The translations under genes and the position numbers were made by a program. Positions 6,208 through 12,928 of a stretch of DNA of 12,928 nucleotides are shown here, one piece after another. Position 1 is the first letter of the stretch. The number at the start of each line of letters is the position of its first letter. The notes under the pieces were generated by a model. It was not told the origin of the DNA and did no database searches. It was given only the letters and a program-made list of their open reading frames with translations. The stretch is from an uncultured Verrucomicrobiae bacterium (GTDB taxonomy: Bacteria; Verrucomicrobiota; Verrucomicrobiia; Verrucomicrobiales; Akkermansiaceae). The DNA is taken from the NCBI GenBank assembly GCA_937957985.1, contig CALGOH010000060.1:1-12928 (forward strand), written 5' to 3'.

Positions 6208-9200
6208 GGTCGGTTGTTGGTTGTTGGCTTGGGTTGAGGATTCGGGTTGGAAACAGAGACGCGGTGAAGCGCCGCGTAGCCGGCGGGGACGACGACCAGG
6301 TTGAGGAAGGTCGACGAGAGCAGGCCGCCAAGGATCACCACGGACAGCGGGGCCAGGATTTCGTTCCCCGACTTGTCACCCTGCAGGACGATCGGGACGA
6401 CCGCCAATGCGGCGGTCAGGGCGGTCATCAGGATCGGCACCAACCGCTCGGCGGAGCCCTGGATGATGGCCTCGAACATGGTGCAGCCCTCGAACTCCAT
6501 CAGGTGCTGGTAGTGGTTCACGAGCAGGATGCCGTTGCGCACCGCGATGCCGAACAGGGTGATGAACCCGACCATGCTCGCGATGGAGATGACCGGGGCC
6601 ACGTAGTGCCCGCCGAGGCCGAACAGGGCCAGCGTGTTGCTCAAGATCCCGGGCGACTCGGTGATGTAGATCGCGACGATCCCTCCGATCAGCGCGAGTG
6701 GTAGGTTCACCAACACCAGCAGAGCGACCCGGATCGATCCGATCGCAAGCTGGAGGAGGATGAGCATGATCAGCACGACCAGCCCGCTGAAGATCAAGAT
6801 GGTCCGGCTGGCATTCTGCTGCGCCTCGAACTGCCCGCCGTATTTCACGGTGTAGCCGTGCTTCTGGACGATCGGGTCGACGAGCTGCCGCACCTCGCCC
6901 ACCAGGTCGCCAAGGTTGTATCCTTCCTCGACGTTGAGGGTGACCACGGCCTTCCGTTGGGCATTCTCGCGGGCGATCAAGTTCGAGGTCATCTCGGGGC
7001 CGATGTCGGCCACCTCGTTGAGGCGGACCATCGCGCCGCCCCTGCCCCGAAGGATGAGCCGGTCGAGGTCACGAAGTTCGTCCCGTTCATCCTCCACCAA
7101 ACGCACGGCGAGGTCGTAGCGCCGCACCCCCTCGTTGATCTCCGCCACCGAAACTCCGTAGACCGAGTTCCGAACCTGTCGGGCGGCGTCGCCTGGCGTC
7201 AGTCCATACGCCGCGAGGTCGGCCGGACGGTAGTCCACGGGCAGCGACTGGATCATCACTTCGCGATTGGCGGCGACGTCCCGGGCACCGGGCAGAGGCT
7301 TGAGCACGCCCTCGATCTCCTTGGCGATGGTCCTCAGCGTGGCGAGGTCCTCGCCATAGACGTTGATCGCGATGGCCGCGGGTGTGCCGGACAGAATATG
7401 GCTGAGCCGATGCTCGATCGGCTGGCCGATGTTGGTCGTGATGCCGGGCACCTTCTCAAGGATCGCGCTGACCTGCTGGCGGACCTCCTCCTTGTGGAAG
7501 CCCGGCTTGAGCGTGACGTCGATCTCCGAGTTGCTCACCGGCTCGGCGTGTTCGTCGCGCTCGGCACGACCCGTCCGGCGGGTCACGCTGCGGACTCCCT
7601 CCAGCGCGAGCAGTTGCTTCTCGATGGCGCTGGCCATGCGGTCGCTGGCGGCGAGCGAGGTTCCCGGGGGCGCATACAGACCGACGGTGAAGGTGCCTTC
7701 GTTGAACTCGGGCAGGAAGGACCGTCCGAAGCTCGAAGCCAGCCAGAGTGCCAGTAGGGTCGCCACCACCGCGCCGCCGAGCACCAGCTTGCGCCACTTC
7801 ACCGCCCACCGAACAGTCGGCACATAGACGGCCTTGAGCCGACGGACGACCGGTGTGTCCTTCTCCTCGGCACCCTCGCCCCTTCCCTTCATCAGGAAAC
7901 GGCACATGGCCGGGGTGACGGTCAGGGCGACCGCCAGCGACGCCATGATCGAGACCCCGAAGGCGATGCCGAGCGGCCGGAAGAAGCGGCCCTCGATGCC
8001 TTCCAGGAACATCAGCGGAAGGAACACCAGCACGATGATCACCGTGGCGAACACCATCGCGGGGCGGATCTCGTTGCTGGCGTCGAGAATGACGTCGAGC
8101 CGAGGACGTCGCTCGGATGGTGGCCTGGCGGCATTTTCATTGAGACGTCGGAAGACGTTCTCGACGTCGATGATCGCGTCATCGACGAGACTGCCGACGG
8201 CGATGGCGAGGCCGCCGAGAGTCATGACGTTGATCGTCATGTCGAGCCAGTCGAGCACCAGGATGCCCGCGGCCAGCGAGAGCGGAATGGCGGTCAGGGT
8301 GATGACCGTCGTGCGGACGTTGAGCAGGAACAGGATCAGGATGACCGCAACGATGATCGCCGCATCCCGCAGGGCGTGGACGACATTGTTGACCGAGAGG
8401 TCGATGAAGTCCGCCTGCCGGAAGATCTGGCGGTTCACATGAAGACCCGGAGGCAGTGAGGGTTCCAGTTCGTCGAGCATCGCGTCGATCCGCTCGGTGA
8501 TGGCGAGCGTGTTGGTCCCGGGCGCCTTCTGGACGGTCATCACCACCGCCGCCGATCCGCCGTCCGCCCCGGTGCCGCGTTTCGGTGCAGGACCCAGGCG
8601 CACCTCGGCGACGTCGCCGATCGTGACCGGAAACTGGTCGTGATACTTGATCACCGTGCCGGCGATGTCCTCCACCGAACGGACGCGGCCACTCTGGCGG
8701 ACGGGCATTTCCAGCGAATCGACATTCGGGATGTAGCCCGCGCTCAGGGTGCTGTGGGAGGCAGCCGCCGCCTCGGCCACCTCCTCGACGGTCAGGCCGT
8801 AGAGGCGAAGGTCGTCCTGCCGGACAAGCACCTGATACTCCGGAAGCTCGCCGCCGATCACCGAGATCTGCGAAACGCCCGCGATGGCGAGCAGCTTGTT
8901 GCGCAGGTCATACTCGGCGAAGGAGCGGATTCCCATCGGGCTCAGCTCGCCGCCGGGCGATGAGACGGCCAGCAGCATGATCTCCCCGGTGATCGAGGTG
9001 ATCGGCGTCATCTCCGCGTGGGCGTCGGGCGGCAGGTCCTCGCGCACCGAGTCGAGGCGCTCGGAGACCAGCTGCCGGGCGGTCATGATGTCCATGCCCC
9101 ACTCGAACTCGACGTAGGCGATGGACAGGCCGATGGCGCTGGAGGTGCGCACGCGGCGCACGCCCGGCATGCCGTTGACCGAGCTCTCGATCGGGAAGGT

Positions 9201-9395
9201 GACGTATTGCTCGACCTCGTCGGCGGCCAGGCCGGGCGACTCGGTCATGATGACGACCGTCGGGGCGTTCAACTCCGGAAAGACATCGACGGAGGTCCTT
9301 GGCAGGCGCAGCGCGACGATGGCCAGCAGAAGGACGGCGGCTAGCAGGACCAGCGACGCGTGGTCCAATGAGAACTTGATGAGTCGTGAGAGCAT
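6204..9395 (-). CDS. HME-family RND heavy-metal efflux pump (CzcA/CusA type)
   Basis: This 1063-residue inner-membrane proton-driven pump is full length for the family and should work as a trimer with the adaptor and TolC-like proteins encoded upstream. The N-terminal helix (about 10-30) is followed by the LPRTSVDVFPE segment and a periplasmic porter domain to about 335. Next come a block of helices (about 343-500), a second porter domain (about 560-860) and the last helices (about 867-1040). The fourth transmembrane helix carries GSLVDDAIIDVEN (401-413) with Asp405, Asp406 and Asp410, candidate proton-relay residues. The region where CusA has its methionine clusters shows none here (for example AERDEHAEPVSNSEID, 611-626), which argues against a Cu(I)/Ag(I)-type site. 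A divalent cation such as Zn, Co, Cd or Ni is more likely, in keeping with the His-rich neighbours, but the substrate is inference. The last 15 residues form a Pro/Asn/Gln tail encoded by short repeats. The start overlaps the adaptor stop. Confidence 0.95.
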   Translation of the reverse strand: MLSRLIKFSLDHASLVLLAAVLLLAIVALRLPRTSVDVFPELNAPTVVIMTESPGLAADEVEQYVTFPIESSVNGMPGVRRVRTSSAIGLSIAYVEFEWGMDIMTARQLVSERLDSVREDLPPDAHAEMTPITSITGEIMLLAVSSPGGELSPMGIRSFAEYDLRNKLLAIAGVSQISVIGGELPEYQVLVRQDDLRLYGLTVEEVAEAAAASHSTLSAGYIPNVDSLEMPVRQSGRVRSVEDIAGTVIKYHDQFPVTIGDVAEVRLGPAPKRGTGADGGSAAVVMTVQKAPGTNTLAITERIDAMLDELEPSLPPGLHVNRQIFRQADFIDLSVNNVVHALRDAAIIVAVILILFLLNVRTTVITLTAIPLSLAAGILVLDWLDMTINVMTLGGLAIAVGSLVDDAIIDVENVFRRLNENAARPPSERRPRLDVILDASNEIRPAMVFATVIIVLVFLPLMFLEGIEGRFFRPLGIAFGVSIMASLAVALTVTPAMCRFLMKGRGEGAEEKDTPVVRRLKAVYVPTVRWAVKWRKLVLGGAVVATLLALWLASSFGRSFLPEFNEGTFTVGLYAPPGTSLAASDRMASAIEKQLLALEGVRSVTRRTGRAERDEHAEPVSNSEIDVTLKPGFHKEEVRQQVSAILEKVPGITTNIGQPIEHRLSHILSGTPAAIAINVYGEDLATLRTIAKEIEGVLKPLPGARDVAANREVMIQSLPVDYRPADLAAYGLTPGDAARQVRNSVYGVSVAEINEGVRRYDLAVRLVEDERDELRDLDRLILRGRGGAMVRLNEVADIGPEMTSNLIARENAQRKAVVTLNVEEGYNLGDLVGEVRQLVDPIVQKHGYTVKYGGQFEAQQNASRTILIFSGLVVLIMLILLQLAIGSIRVALLVLVNLPLALIGGIVAIYITESPGILSNTLALFGLGGHYVAPVISIASMVGFITLFGIAVRNGILLVNHYQHLMEFEGCTMFEAIIQGSAERLVPILMTALTAALAVVPIVLQGDKSGNEILAPLSVVILGGLLSSTFLNLVVVPAGYAALHRVSVSNPNPQPKPTTNNRP

Positions 9396-10693
9396 CAGTG
9401 GGCCTCGTGGTAGGTTCCGTCCGCGTGGAAGTGGCCACCCTTCTGGCTCGCACCGCTCTGGGCGGAGGCGAGCTTGAGTTCGTAGGCACCTTCCAGCACC
9501 ACCTCATCGTTGGGGCCCAGTCCGCTCTTCACTTCGACCCAGCGGCCGTCATCGATCCCGAGGTCGGCCTCGACGCGGACCGCTTTGTTCGGGTCCATCG
9601 GGTCGCGCTTGAAGAAGACGTGGGTGATCCCGTCCTTCACCACCGCCGAGCGAGGAATGGCAAGGACCGGTCCCCCGGTCGATGCGGTCACGACTTCCAA
9701 GAACGCGGACACGCCGGGACGAGCCCATGATCGCGGTTCGTGGGGATCGGCGAAAAGGGTGATCGTCCGCTCGCTCGGGTGGCCGTCGAGGCCGAGGGTG
9801 AGTTTCGCCGGCACGCCGTCGTTGATGTCGCTGCCGCTGCTCTGGTGGAGGACGATCCGGGCGGACACCGCGCTGTCGAACTTCTCCAGGTCGCTTTGCA
9901 GGCCGAGGGCGCGGAAACGGATCTGCGTCGGGTCGACGGTGGTGAGGACCCGCGTCGTTTCATCGACGAAGCTGCCGTCGGTGATCGCGAGCGACTCGAC
10001 CACGCCCGGTTCGATCGCCTTGGCCTCGACCCAGTTGATGCTCCGGTAGCGGGGCACCGAACGACCATCCATTTCGACCAACGTGAGGAGGTCGTCGGGG
10101 CTCAGCGCGTCCTCCTTCGTGCCGTAGGTGTTGAGGATCTGAGTCGCCGTGGTGAGCGCGGCATTCAGCTCGGCCTTCTGGCGGGCCAGCTCGGTCTTGA
10201 GTCCGGTGGCCTCCGATTCCAGGTCGGCCCGCTTGAAGTCCGCCCTGGTGAGGGCCTCGATCCGGGCGGCCAGGGCTTCGTATTTCAGCGTCGCCTGCTC
10301 GTAGCTGGCCACGGCGAGGTCGATGCGGGACTGGAGTTCGAGCCACCGGGGCGACTGGAAACGGAACAGCAGGCTGCCGGGTTTGACCTCATCGAGTTGA
10401 TCGACCTCGAAGCGCACCTGGGCCGGCAACAGGAGCCGGTATTCATGTTTGGCGAGGGGTTTGAGCTCGAACGAGCCGGGGACTCGCAAGGTGTCAGCCA
10501 CCTGCCGCCGCTCGACCTTGGCGAAGTTGATGCCGAGGTTGCTGCGGACCGTGGCCGGGATGTCGATGCGGTTGGTGGGAGCTTCGCCGGCCTCGCCCGC
10601 GGTGGCTTCGTGGTGGTCCTTTCCGCGGTCGCACGAGGCGGAGGCCATGATCAGCGCGGCGAGCGGAAGCCATCGGTAGTGGGAAGATTTCAT
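9395..10693 (-). CDS. periplasmic adaptor (membrane fusion) lipoprotein of the metal efflux system
   Basis: This 432-residue adaptor of the HlyD/CzcB-CusB class joins the RND pump to the outer-membrane channel. The signal peptide ends in ASASC (Cys21), so it is a lipoprotein. A barrel-sandwich half precedes a helical hairpin rich in Ala, Glu, Leu and Lys (about 120-190), the part that docks on the outer-membrane factor. The second lipoyl half follows (GVVESLAITDGSFV, about 230-243), then beta-barrel and membrane-proximal domains (VLAIPRSAVV, GLGPNDEVVLEGAYELK). The final residues GGHFHADGTYHEAH are His-rich, and DHHEA near the mature N-terminus adds two His; both may bind metal. The gene starts 12 bp after the TolC-like gene ends, and its TGA overlaps the pump ATG. 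No strong ribosome site is seen, so coupling to the preceding gene is likely. Confidence 0.93.
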   Translation of the reverse strand: MKSSHYRWLPLAALIMASASCDRGKDHHEATAGEAGEAPTNRIDIPATVRSNLGINFAKVERRQVADTLRVPGSFELKPLAKHEYRLLLPAQVRFEVDQLDEVKPGSLLFRFQSPRWLELQSRIDLAVASYEQATLKYEALAARIEALTRADFKRADLESEATGLKTELARQKAELNAALTTATQILNTYGTKEDALSPDDLLTLVEMDGRSVPRYRSINWVEAKAIEPGVVESLAITDGSFVDETTRVLTTVDPTQIRFRALGLQSDLEKFDSAVSARIVLHQSSGSDINDGVPAKLTLGLDGHPSERTITLFADPHEPRSWARPGVSAFLEVVTASTGGPVLAIPRSAVVKDGITHVFFKRDPMDPNKAVRVEADLGIDDGRWVEVKSGLGPNDEVVLEGAYELKLASAQSGASQKGGHFHADGTYHEAH

Positions 10694-10705
10694 GGGAGTG
10701 GGTGA

Positions 10706-12106
10706 CTATTTGGTGGTGGCCGCCAGACGGTCGGGACCGAGCAGATGGCGGATTTCGTTTTGGGTGGTGCTCTCCTCAAGGCGCACCTCGATCAGGTCGA
10801 GCTTGGCCTCATGGGCGCGGACAAGGCTCTCCAACAGGACGAGACTGCCGCCTTCGCCGAGTTCGAGCAGGCTCCGGGCATCCTCGATCTGGCGGTCGAC
10901 CAGCGGCACGACGTTCGAGTCGAGCGACCGGCGTCGCGCTGTTGCGCCGTCCAGCCGGGGCCGGATGGCGGCGGGACGTCCCTCGGCGCGCGCCGTCGCC
11001 GTACCGAAGGCGGCTCGGGCGAGCTCGCGACCGGCCTTGGCAGCGGCGATGCCGCCCTTGTTCGAGTTGAGGATCGGAATCGGGATGGCGCCGATCACGC
11101 CAACCTTCGACTGGCCCTGGTCGGACTCGTAGTTCGGACCGATCTCGAGGTCCGGATACTGCTTGCGGATCTCCCGCAGCAAGGTCAGCTCGGCCACCTC
11201 GTAGTCGCTGCGGAGCCGGATCAAGGTCGGGTTGGTTTCCGCCAGGCTGGCTCCGTCCTTGCCGCTCGCAGAGGCAAGCATGGGAACCAGTGATGCCGGG
11301 GCCGCGGGAGAGATGCCCATCAACGACCGGATCTCCTGCTCACCCTCCTTCACCTGGCCCCGCAGCCGGGCGATGTCCGCCTTGCGGCTTTCCTGCTCGA
11401 TCTTGAACAATGCGGACTCGGTCCGCGGCAGCTCGCCGCCCTCGGCCAGCTTGCCGGTGGTTTCGACCACCCAGTCGAGGGATCCGACAATGCGTTCGGC
11501 CTCCTCGAGGCGAAGCCGGTTGGCGGACCACGTCAGCCACGCCTCGCGCAGGTCACGGAGCGTCGTCCATTCCTCCTCGGCAACCCGCGCAAGCTCCGAG
11601 TGAGCCGCCGCCTCGGCCCTCGACTTCTCGACCGCCAACCGCCCGGAGATCGGGATGGTCAGTGACAGCGCCGAGCCGACGACCCACGGGTGCGGCACGG
11701 TCTCGGTCACCTTGAGCACGTCGATGCTCAGCTCGGGATCGTCCCAGCGGCCCGCGTGCTCGGCGGTTGCCTGAGCGACCCCGGCCTTGAGTCGGGCGAC
11801 GCGTAGGTCGGGATTGTAGACGAGGGCGACGACTTCGCCCTCCGCCAGGTTCAGTCCGTCGCCGGGATTGAAACGGACCGATCGGGGTGCGGTCGTCTCG
11901 ATCCGACGGGCGAACTCGATGACCTTCTCATCGGAAGGATCGCGGTCGCGCCATGCCCTGGCGTGAGCCGTCGGGTCGAGGGGTGACGGTCGGTACAACT
12001 GGCAGCCGGTGAGGACAGCCAAAAATACGGTGAGCATAAGAGCCGTACCCGTCCGCAAAGTGCGCCGGATGAGTCCGGGTGGAATGATGGTTGATGAAAA
12101 ATGCAT
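10706..12106 (-). CDS. TolC-like outer-membrane factor of the metal efflux system
   Basis: This outer-membrane channel lipoprotein of the OEP/TolC family (CzcC/CusC role) has 466 residues from the ATG at 12106. That start has an AAGG ribosome site four bases upstream and leads into a signal ending in the lipobox LTGC (Cys35); an ATG at 12148 would add 14 residues without a ribosome site. The two internal repeats of the family are visible: a first set with YNPDLRVARLKAG (97-109) and long alpha helices (160-260), and a second starting NPTLIRLRSDYE (292-303). IGAIPIPILNSNKGG (338-352) is the usual beta-barrel hairpin. The helical stretch at about 370-395 is unusually Arg/Pro/Ala rich but stays in frame with flanking conserved sequence. 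It is the first gene of the tight four-gene cluster, 221 bp after the upstream His-rich gene. Confidence 0.92.
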   Translation of the reverse strand: MHFSSTIIPPGLIRRTLRTGTALMLTVFLAVLTGCQLYRPSPLDPTAHARAWRDRDPSDEKVIEFARRIETTAPRSVRFNPGDGLNLAEGEVVALVYNPDLRVARLKAGVAQATAEHAGRWDDPELSIDVLKVTETVPHPWVVGSALSLTIPISGRLAVEKSRAEAAAHSELARVAEEEWTTLRDLREAWLTWSANRLRLEEAERIVGSLDWVVETTGKLAEGGELPRTESALFKIEQESRKADIARLRGQVKEGEQEIRSLMGISPAAPASLVPMLASASGKDGASLAETNPTLIRLRSDYEVAELTLLREIRKQYPDLEIGPNYESDQGQSKVGVIGAIPIPILNSNKGGIAAAKAGRELARAAFGTATARAEGRPAAIRPRLDGATARRRSLDSNVVPLVDRQIEDARSLLELGEGGSLVLLESLVRAHEAKLDLIEVRLEESTTQNEIRHLLGPDRLAATTK

Positions 12107-12184
12107 GAAGCCTTGTTGGCACGAGGAACTGGAATGGAAGGTGCCCATTGCGTGTGCGGCCCCAGGTCGGCCGGGGAACCCAGA

Positions 12185-12202
12185 CCGTGACGAAGATCAC
12201 GG
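12185..12202. promoter_or_regulatory. CRP/FNR-like palindromic operator candidate
   Basis: CCGTGA-N6-TCACGG is perfectly symmetric, with 6-base arms around the spacer CGAAGA. The GTGA-N6-TCAC core is the CRP-family consensus core. It is centred about 87 bp upstream of the TolC-like start codon. A regulator is not encoded in the window, and chance occurrence cannot be excluded. Confidence 0.4.
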
Positions 12203-12228
12203 AGTCACGACATCGATGGGCAAAGGGA

Positions 12229-12246
12229 TGGTCCCCGATGGGACCA
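12229..12246. other. 7-bp stem-loop in the leader of the TolC-like gene
   Basis: TGGTCCC (12229-12235) and GGGACCA (12240-12246) pair perfectly around CGAT. On the minus strand no U-run follows, so it is not a standard terminator. It could be an attenuating or RNA-stabilising hairpin between the His-rich gene and the efflux genes. Confidence 0.4.
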
Positions 12247-12327
12247 CTGGCATGCGCGATGGAACGCCGGGTGGCGGACACTTGAAGGGCCCGCAAGGGA
12301 GTCAGTCGCATGGTCAGCCCATCGACC

Positions 12328-12756
12328 TCAACCCAACTGGGGAGGCTTGATCAGCGGAAAACAGGGACCATCCGGACAGGAATCCGGATCGGGAAACGTG
12401 TTCCGCACCGAAGACCAGGAAGTCATCCCAATCCCTGGAGAGATCGAAATGGAGAAGGGCATGTCCGCCCCGAGCGAGACCACATGGGTGTGATGATGCT
12501 CGCCATGGTGATCCTCCCCATCGGGCGAATCAGGCGCAGGTGCCGGCCCGTGGTGGTGTGAATGACCGTGATCATGCGAACGACCGTGATCATGCGAATG
12601 ATGATCATCATCCGGAATCGCCTCACCATGCAGATGCCCGTGACTCGAGCAAACCTCATGGCTGTGCTCGAACTCCATCGTCAAACGGGATCCGACCACG
12701 TATGCCAACGTGATCGCAAAAACGAGGAGGCTGTGGAGCAACTTTCGCATCGGCAT
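12328..12756 (-). CDS. small His-rich signal-anchored protein upstream of the efflux genes
   Basis: This 142-residue protein (from the ATG at 12756) has a basic N-terminus and one hydrophobic segment (about 5-22), a signal peptide or membrane anchor without a lipobox. It then has a metal-binding-looking region at 31-91 with about 21 histidines, in clusters such as DDHHSHDHG, HSHHHG and EDHHGEHHH. Three cysteines are present (36, 127, 132). The non-repetitive tail, ending SCPDGPCFPLIKPPQLG, looks conserved rather than random, and I have an impression of similar endings in proteins beside efflux clusters in related phyla, but cannot name a family. Alternative ATGs at 12804, 12780 and 12750 exist; 12756 has AGAGA eight bases upstream. 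By position it would be made with, or ahead of, the efflux pump, probably as a periplasmic metal binder. An 18-bp tandem repeat lies within it. Confidence 0.75.
   Translation of the reverse strand: MPMRKLLHSLLVFAITLAYVVGSRLTMEFEHSHEVCSSHGHLHGEAIPDDDHHSHDHGRSHDHGHSHHHGPAPAPDSPDGEDHHGEHHHTHVVSLGADMPFSISISPGIGMTSWSSVRNTFPDPDSCPDGPCFPLIKPPQLG
12564..12599 (-). repeat. 18-bp tandem duplication within the His-rich gene
   Basis: Two copies of an 18-base unit, GACCGTGATCATGCGAAC and the same ending in T, lie head to tail and differ only at the last base. On the coding strand they give SHDHGR and SHDHGH. It shows that the metal-binding region grows by in-frame codon-block duplication. Confidence 0.8.
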
Positions 12757-12804
12757 CCGACCAATCTCTGGCGAATCCATCGCCCGACGAGGTTGCGCGG
12801 ACAT

Positions 12805-12928
12805 TAGCGGGCAAATCTCCTACTTCAAGGCAAATGGCCTCGAGTTGAAGCCACCGTGCATATCCTGCTCAGCAGTCCCGAAAGCAGACGCGGCTTGTTC
12901 GGCTTCTGTTGGATGACCGCAGTGGATC
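12805..12928. other. upstream flank of the His-rich gene; no gene identified
   Basis: The 124-bp right edge has no supported gene. A minus-strand frame entering from the edge stops at 12820-12822 after about 35 codons (ending GGFNSRPFALK) and could be the end of an upstream gene, but nothing confirms it. An imperfect hairpin with CTTCAA (12823-12828) and TTGAAG (12845-12850) lies just ahead of the His-rich gene. The promoter of the His-rich gene should be here or further right; no clear boxes are seen. Confidence 0.3.

Larger units (their letters stand above)
12107..12327 (-). promoter_or_regulatory. leader/intergenic region upstream of the TolC-like gene
   Basis: This 221-bp stretch lies between the stop of the upstream His-rich gene and the start of the outer-membrane factor gene, both on the minus strand. 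It contains an 18-bp perfect palindrome (12185-12202), a 7-bp hairpin (12229-12246) and the AAGG ribosome site complement at 12111-12114. I find no convincing gene in it; a minus-strand frame beginning just after the His-rich stop runs through and conflicts with the TolC-like start. It most likely carries a second promoter or a read-through control element for the pump genes. Confidence 0.5.

Noticed and set aside
11928..12311. 127-codon minus-strand frame starting right after the upstream His-rich gene stop
   Set aside because: It overlaps the 5' part of the TolC-like gene, including its signal peptide and start, and the translation has no family resemblance; the TolC-like frame is much better supported.
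12564..12610. Short repeats considered as a possible CRISPR fragment
   Set aside because: Only two head-to-tail 18-base units with no spacers, in frame within a His-rich coding sequence.
12562..12807. Plus-strand frame rich in Met, Ile and Arg opposite the His-rich gene
   Set aside because: It is the complement of the CAT/GAT-rich histidine and aspartate codons, hence the repeated Met and Ile; not a gene.
12820..12928. Possible 3' end of a further minus-strand gene at the right edge
   Set aside because: About 35 codons with no recognisable sequence; cannot be distinguished from chance without the neighbouring bases.

Overview
The window is about 12.9 kb of GC-rich bacterial chromosome. The source is Gram-negative: there are several lipoprotein signal peptides with lipoboxes, a TolC-type outer-membrane factor and a YafK-type L,D-transpeptidase. 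Base composition, gene styles and a REP-like palindrome built on CGGACTTCAGTCCG are most compatible with a Verrucomicrobia-type organism (Luteolibacter/Haloferula-like). That placement is an inference from overall impression; there is no rRNA or marker gene to settle it.

Left part (1-5194). The first 147 bases look like the 3' end of a plus-strand gene in an extremely G/C-rich tract, followed by a strong rho-independent terminator (176-210) and a REP-like double palindrome (238-310). Three minus-strand genes follow in the order of transcription: an MTA phosphorylase (mtnP), a lipoprotein polysaccharide deacetylase and a dynamin-like GTPase. They are closely spaced and may be co-transcribed. 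Divergent from mtnP is a YafK-like L,D-transpeptidase lipoprotein. Its 3' end overlaps by 12 bp a convergent gene for a small multi-spanning membrane protein.

Middle (5195-5703). A tRNA-Arg(UCU) gene is followed by about 350 bp without a convincing protein gene. This stretch contains a second copy of the last 17 bases of the tRNA region, offset by exactly 100 bp, plus a clean hairpin just beyond the end of the efflux operon.

Right part (5704-12928). This is a complete tripartite heavy-metal efflux system of the HME-RND type on the minus strand. In order of transcription it encodes a small His-rich membrane or secreted protein, then after a 221-bp leader a TolC-like outer-membrane factor, a periplasmic adaptor lipoprotein, a 1063-residue RND pump and a second His-rich lipoprotein. 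The adaptor/pump and pump/lipoprotein junctions are ATGA overlaps, and the outer-membrane factor/adaptor gap is only 12 bp, so these four genes form one operon. The pump, adaptor and outer-membrane factor should form a channel exporting a metal cation from periplasm or cytoplasm to the outside. The two His-rich proteins bracketing them are plausible periplasmic metal-binding or metal-delivery accessories. The leader between the first His-rich gene and the outer-membrane factor gene holds a perfect CRP/FNR-like palindrome and a 7-bp hairpin, which are candidate control sites. The least described elements in the window are the two His-rich proteins, this leader, and the duplicated tRNA end.
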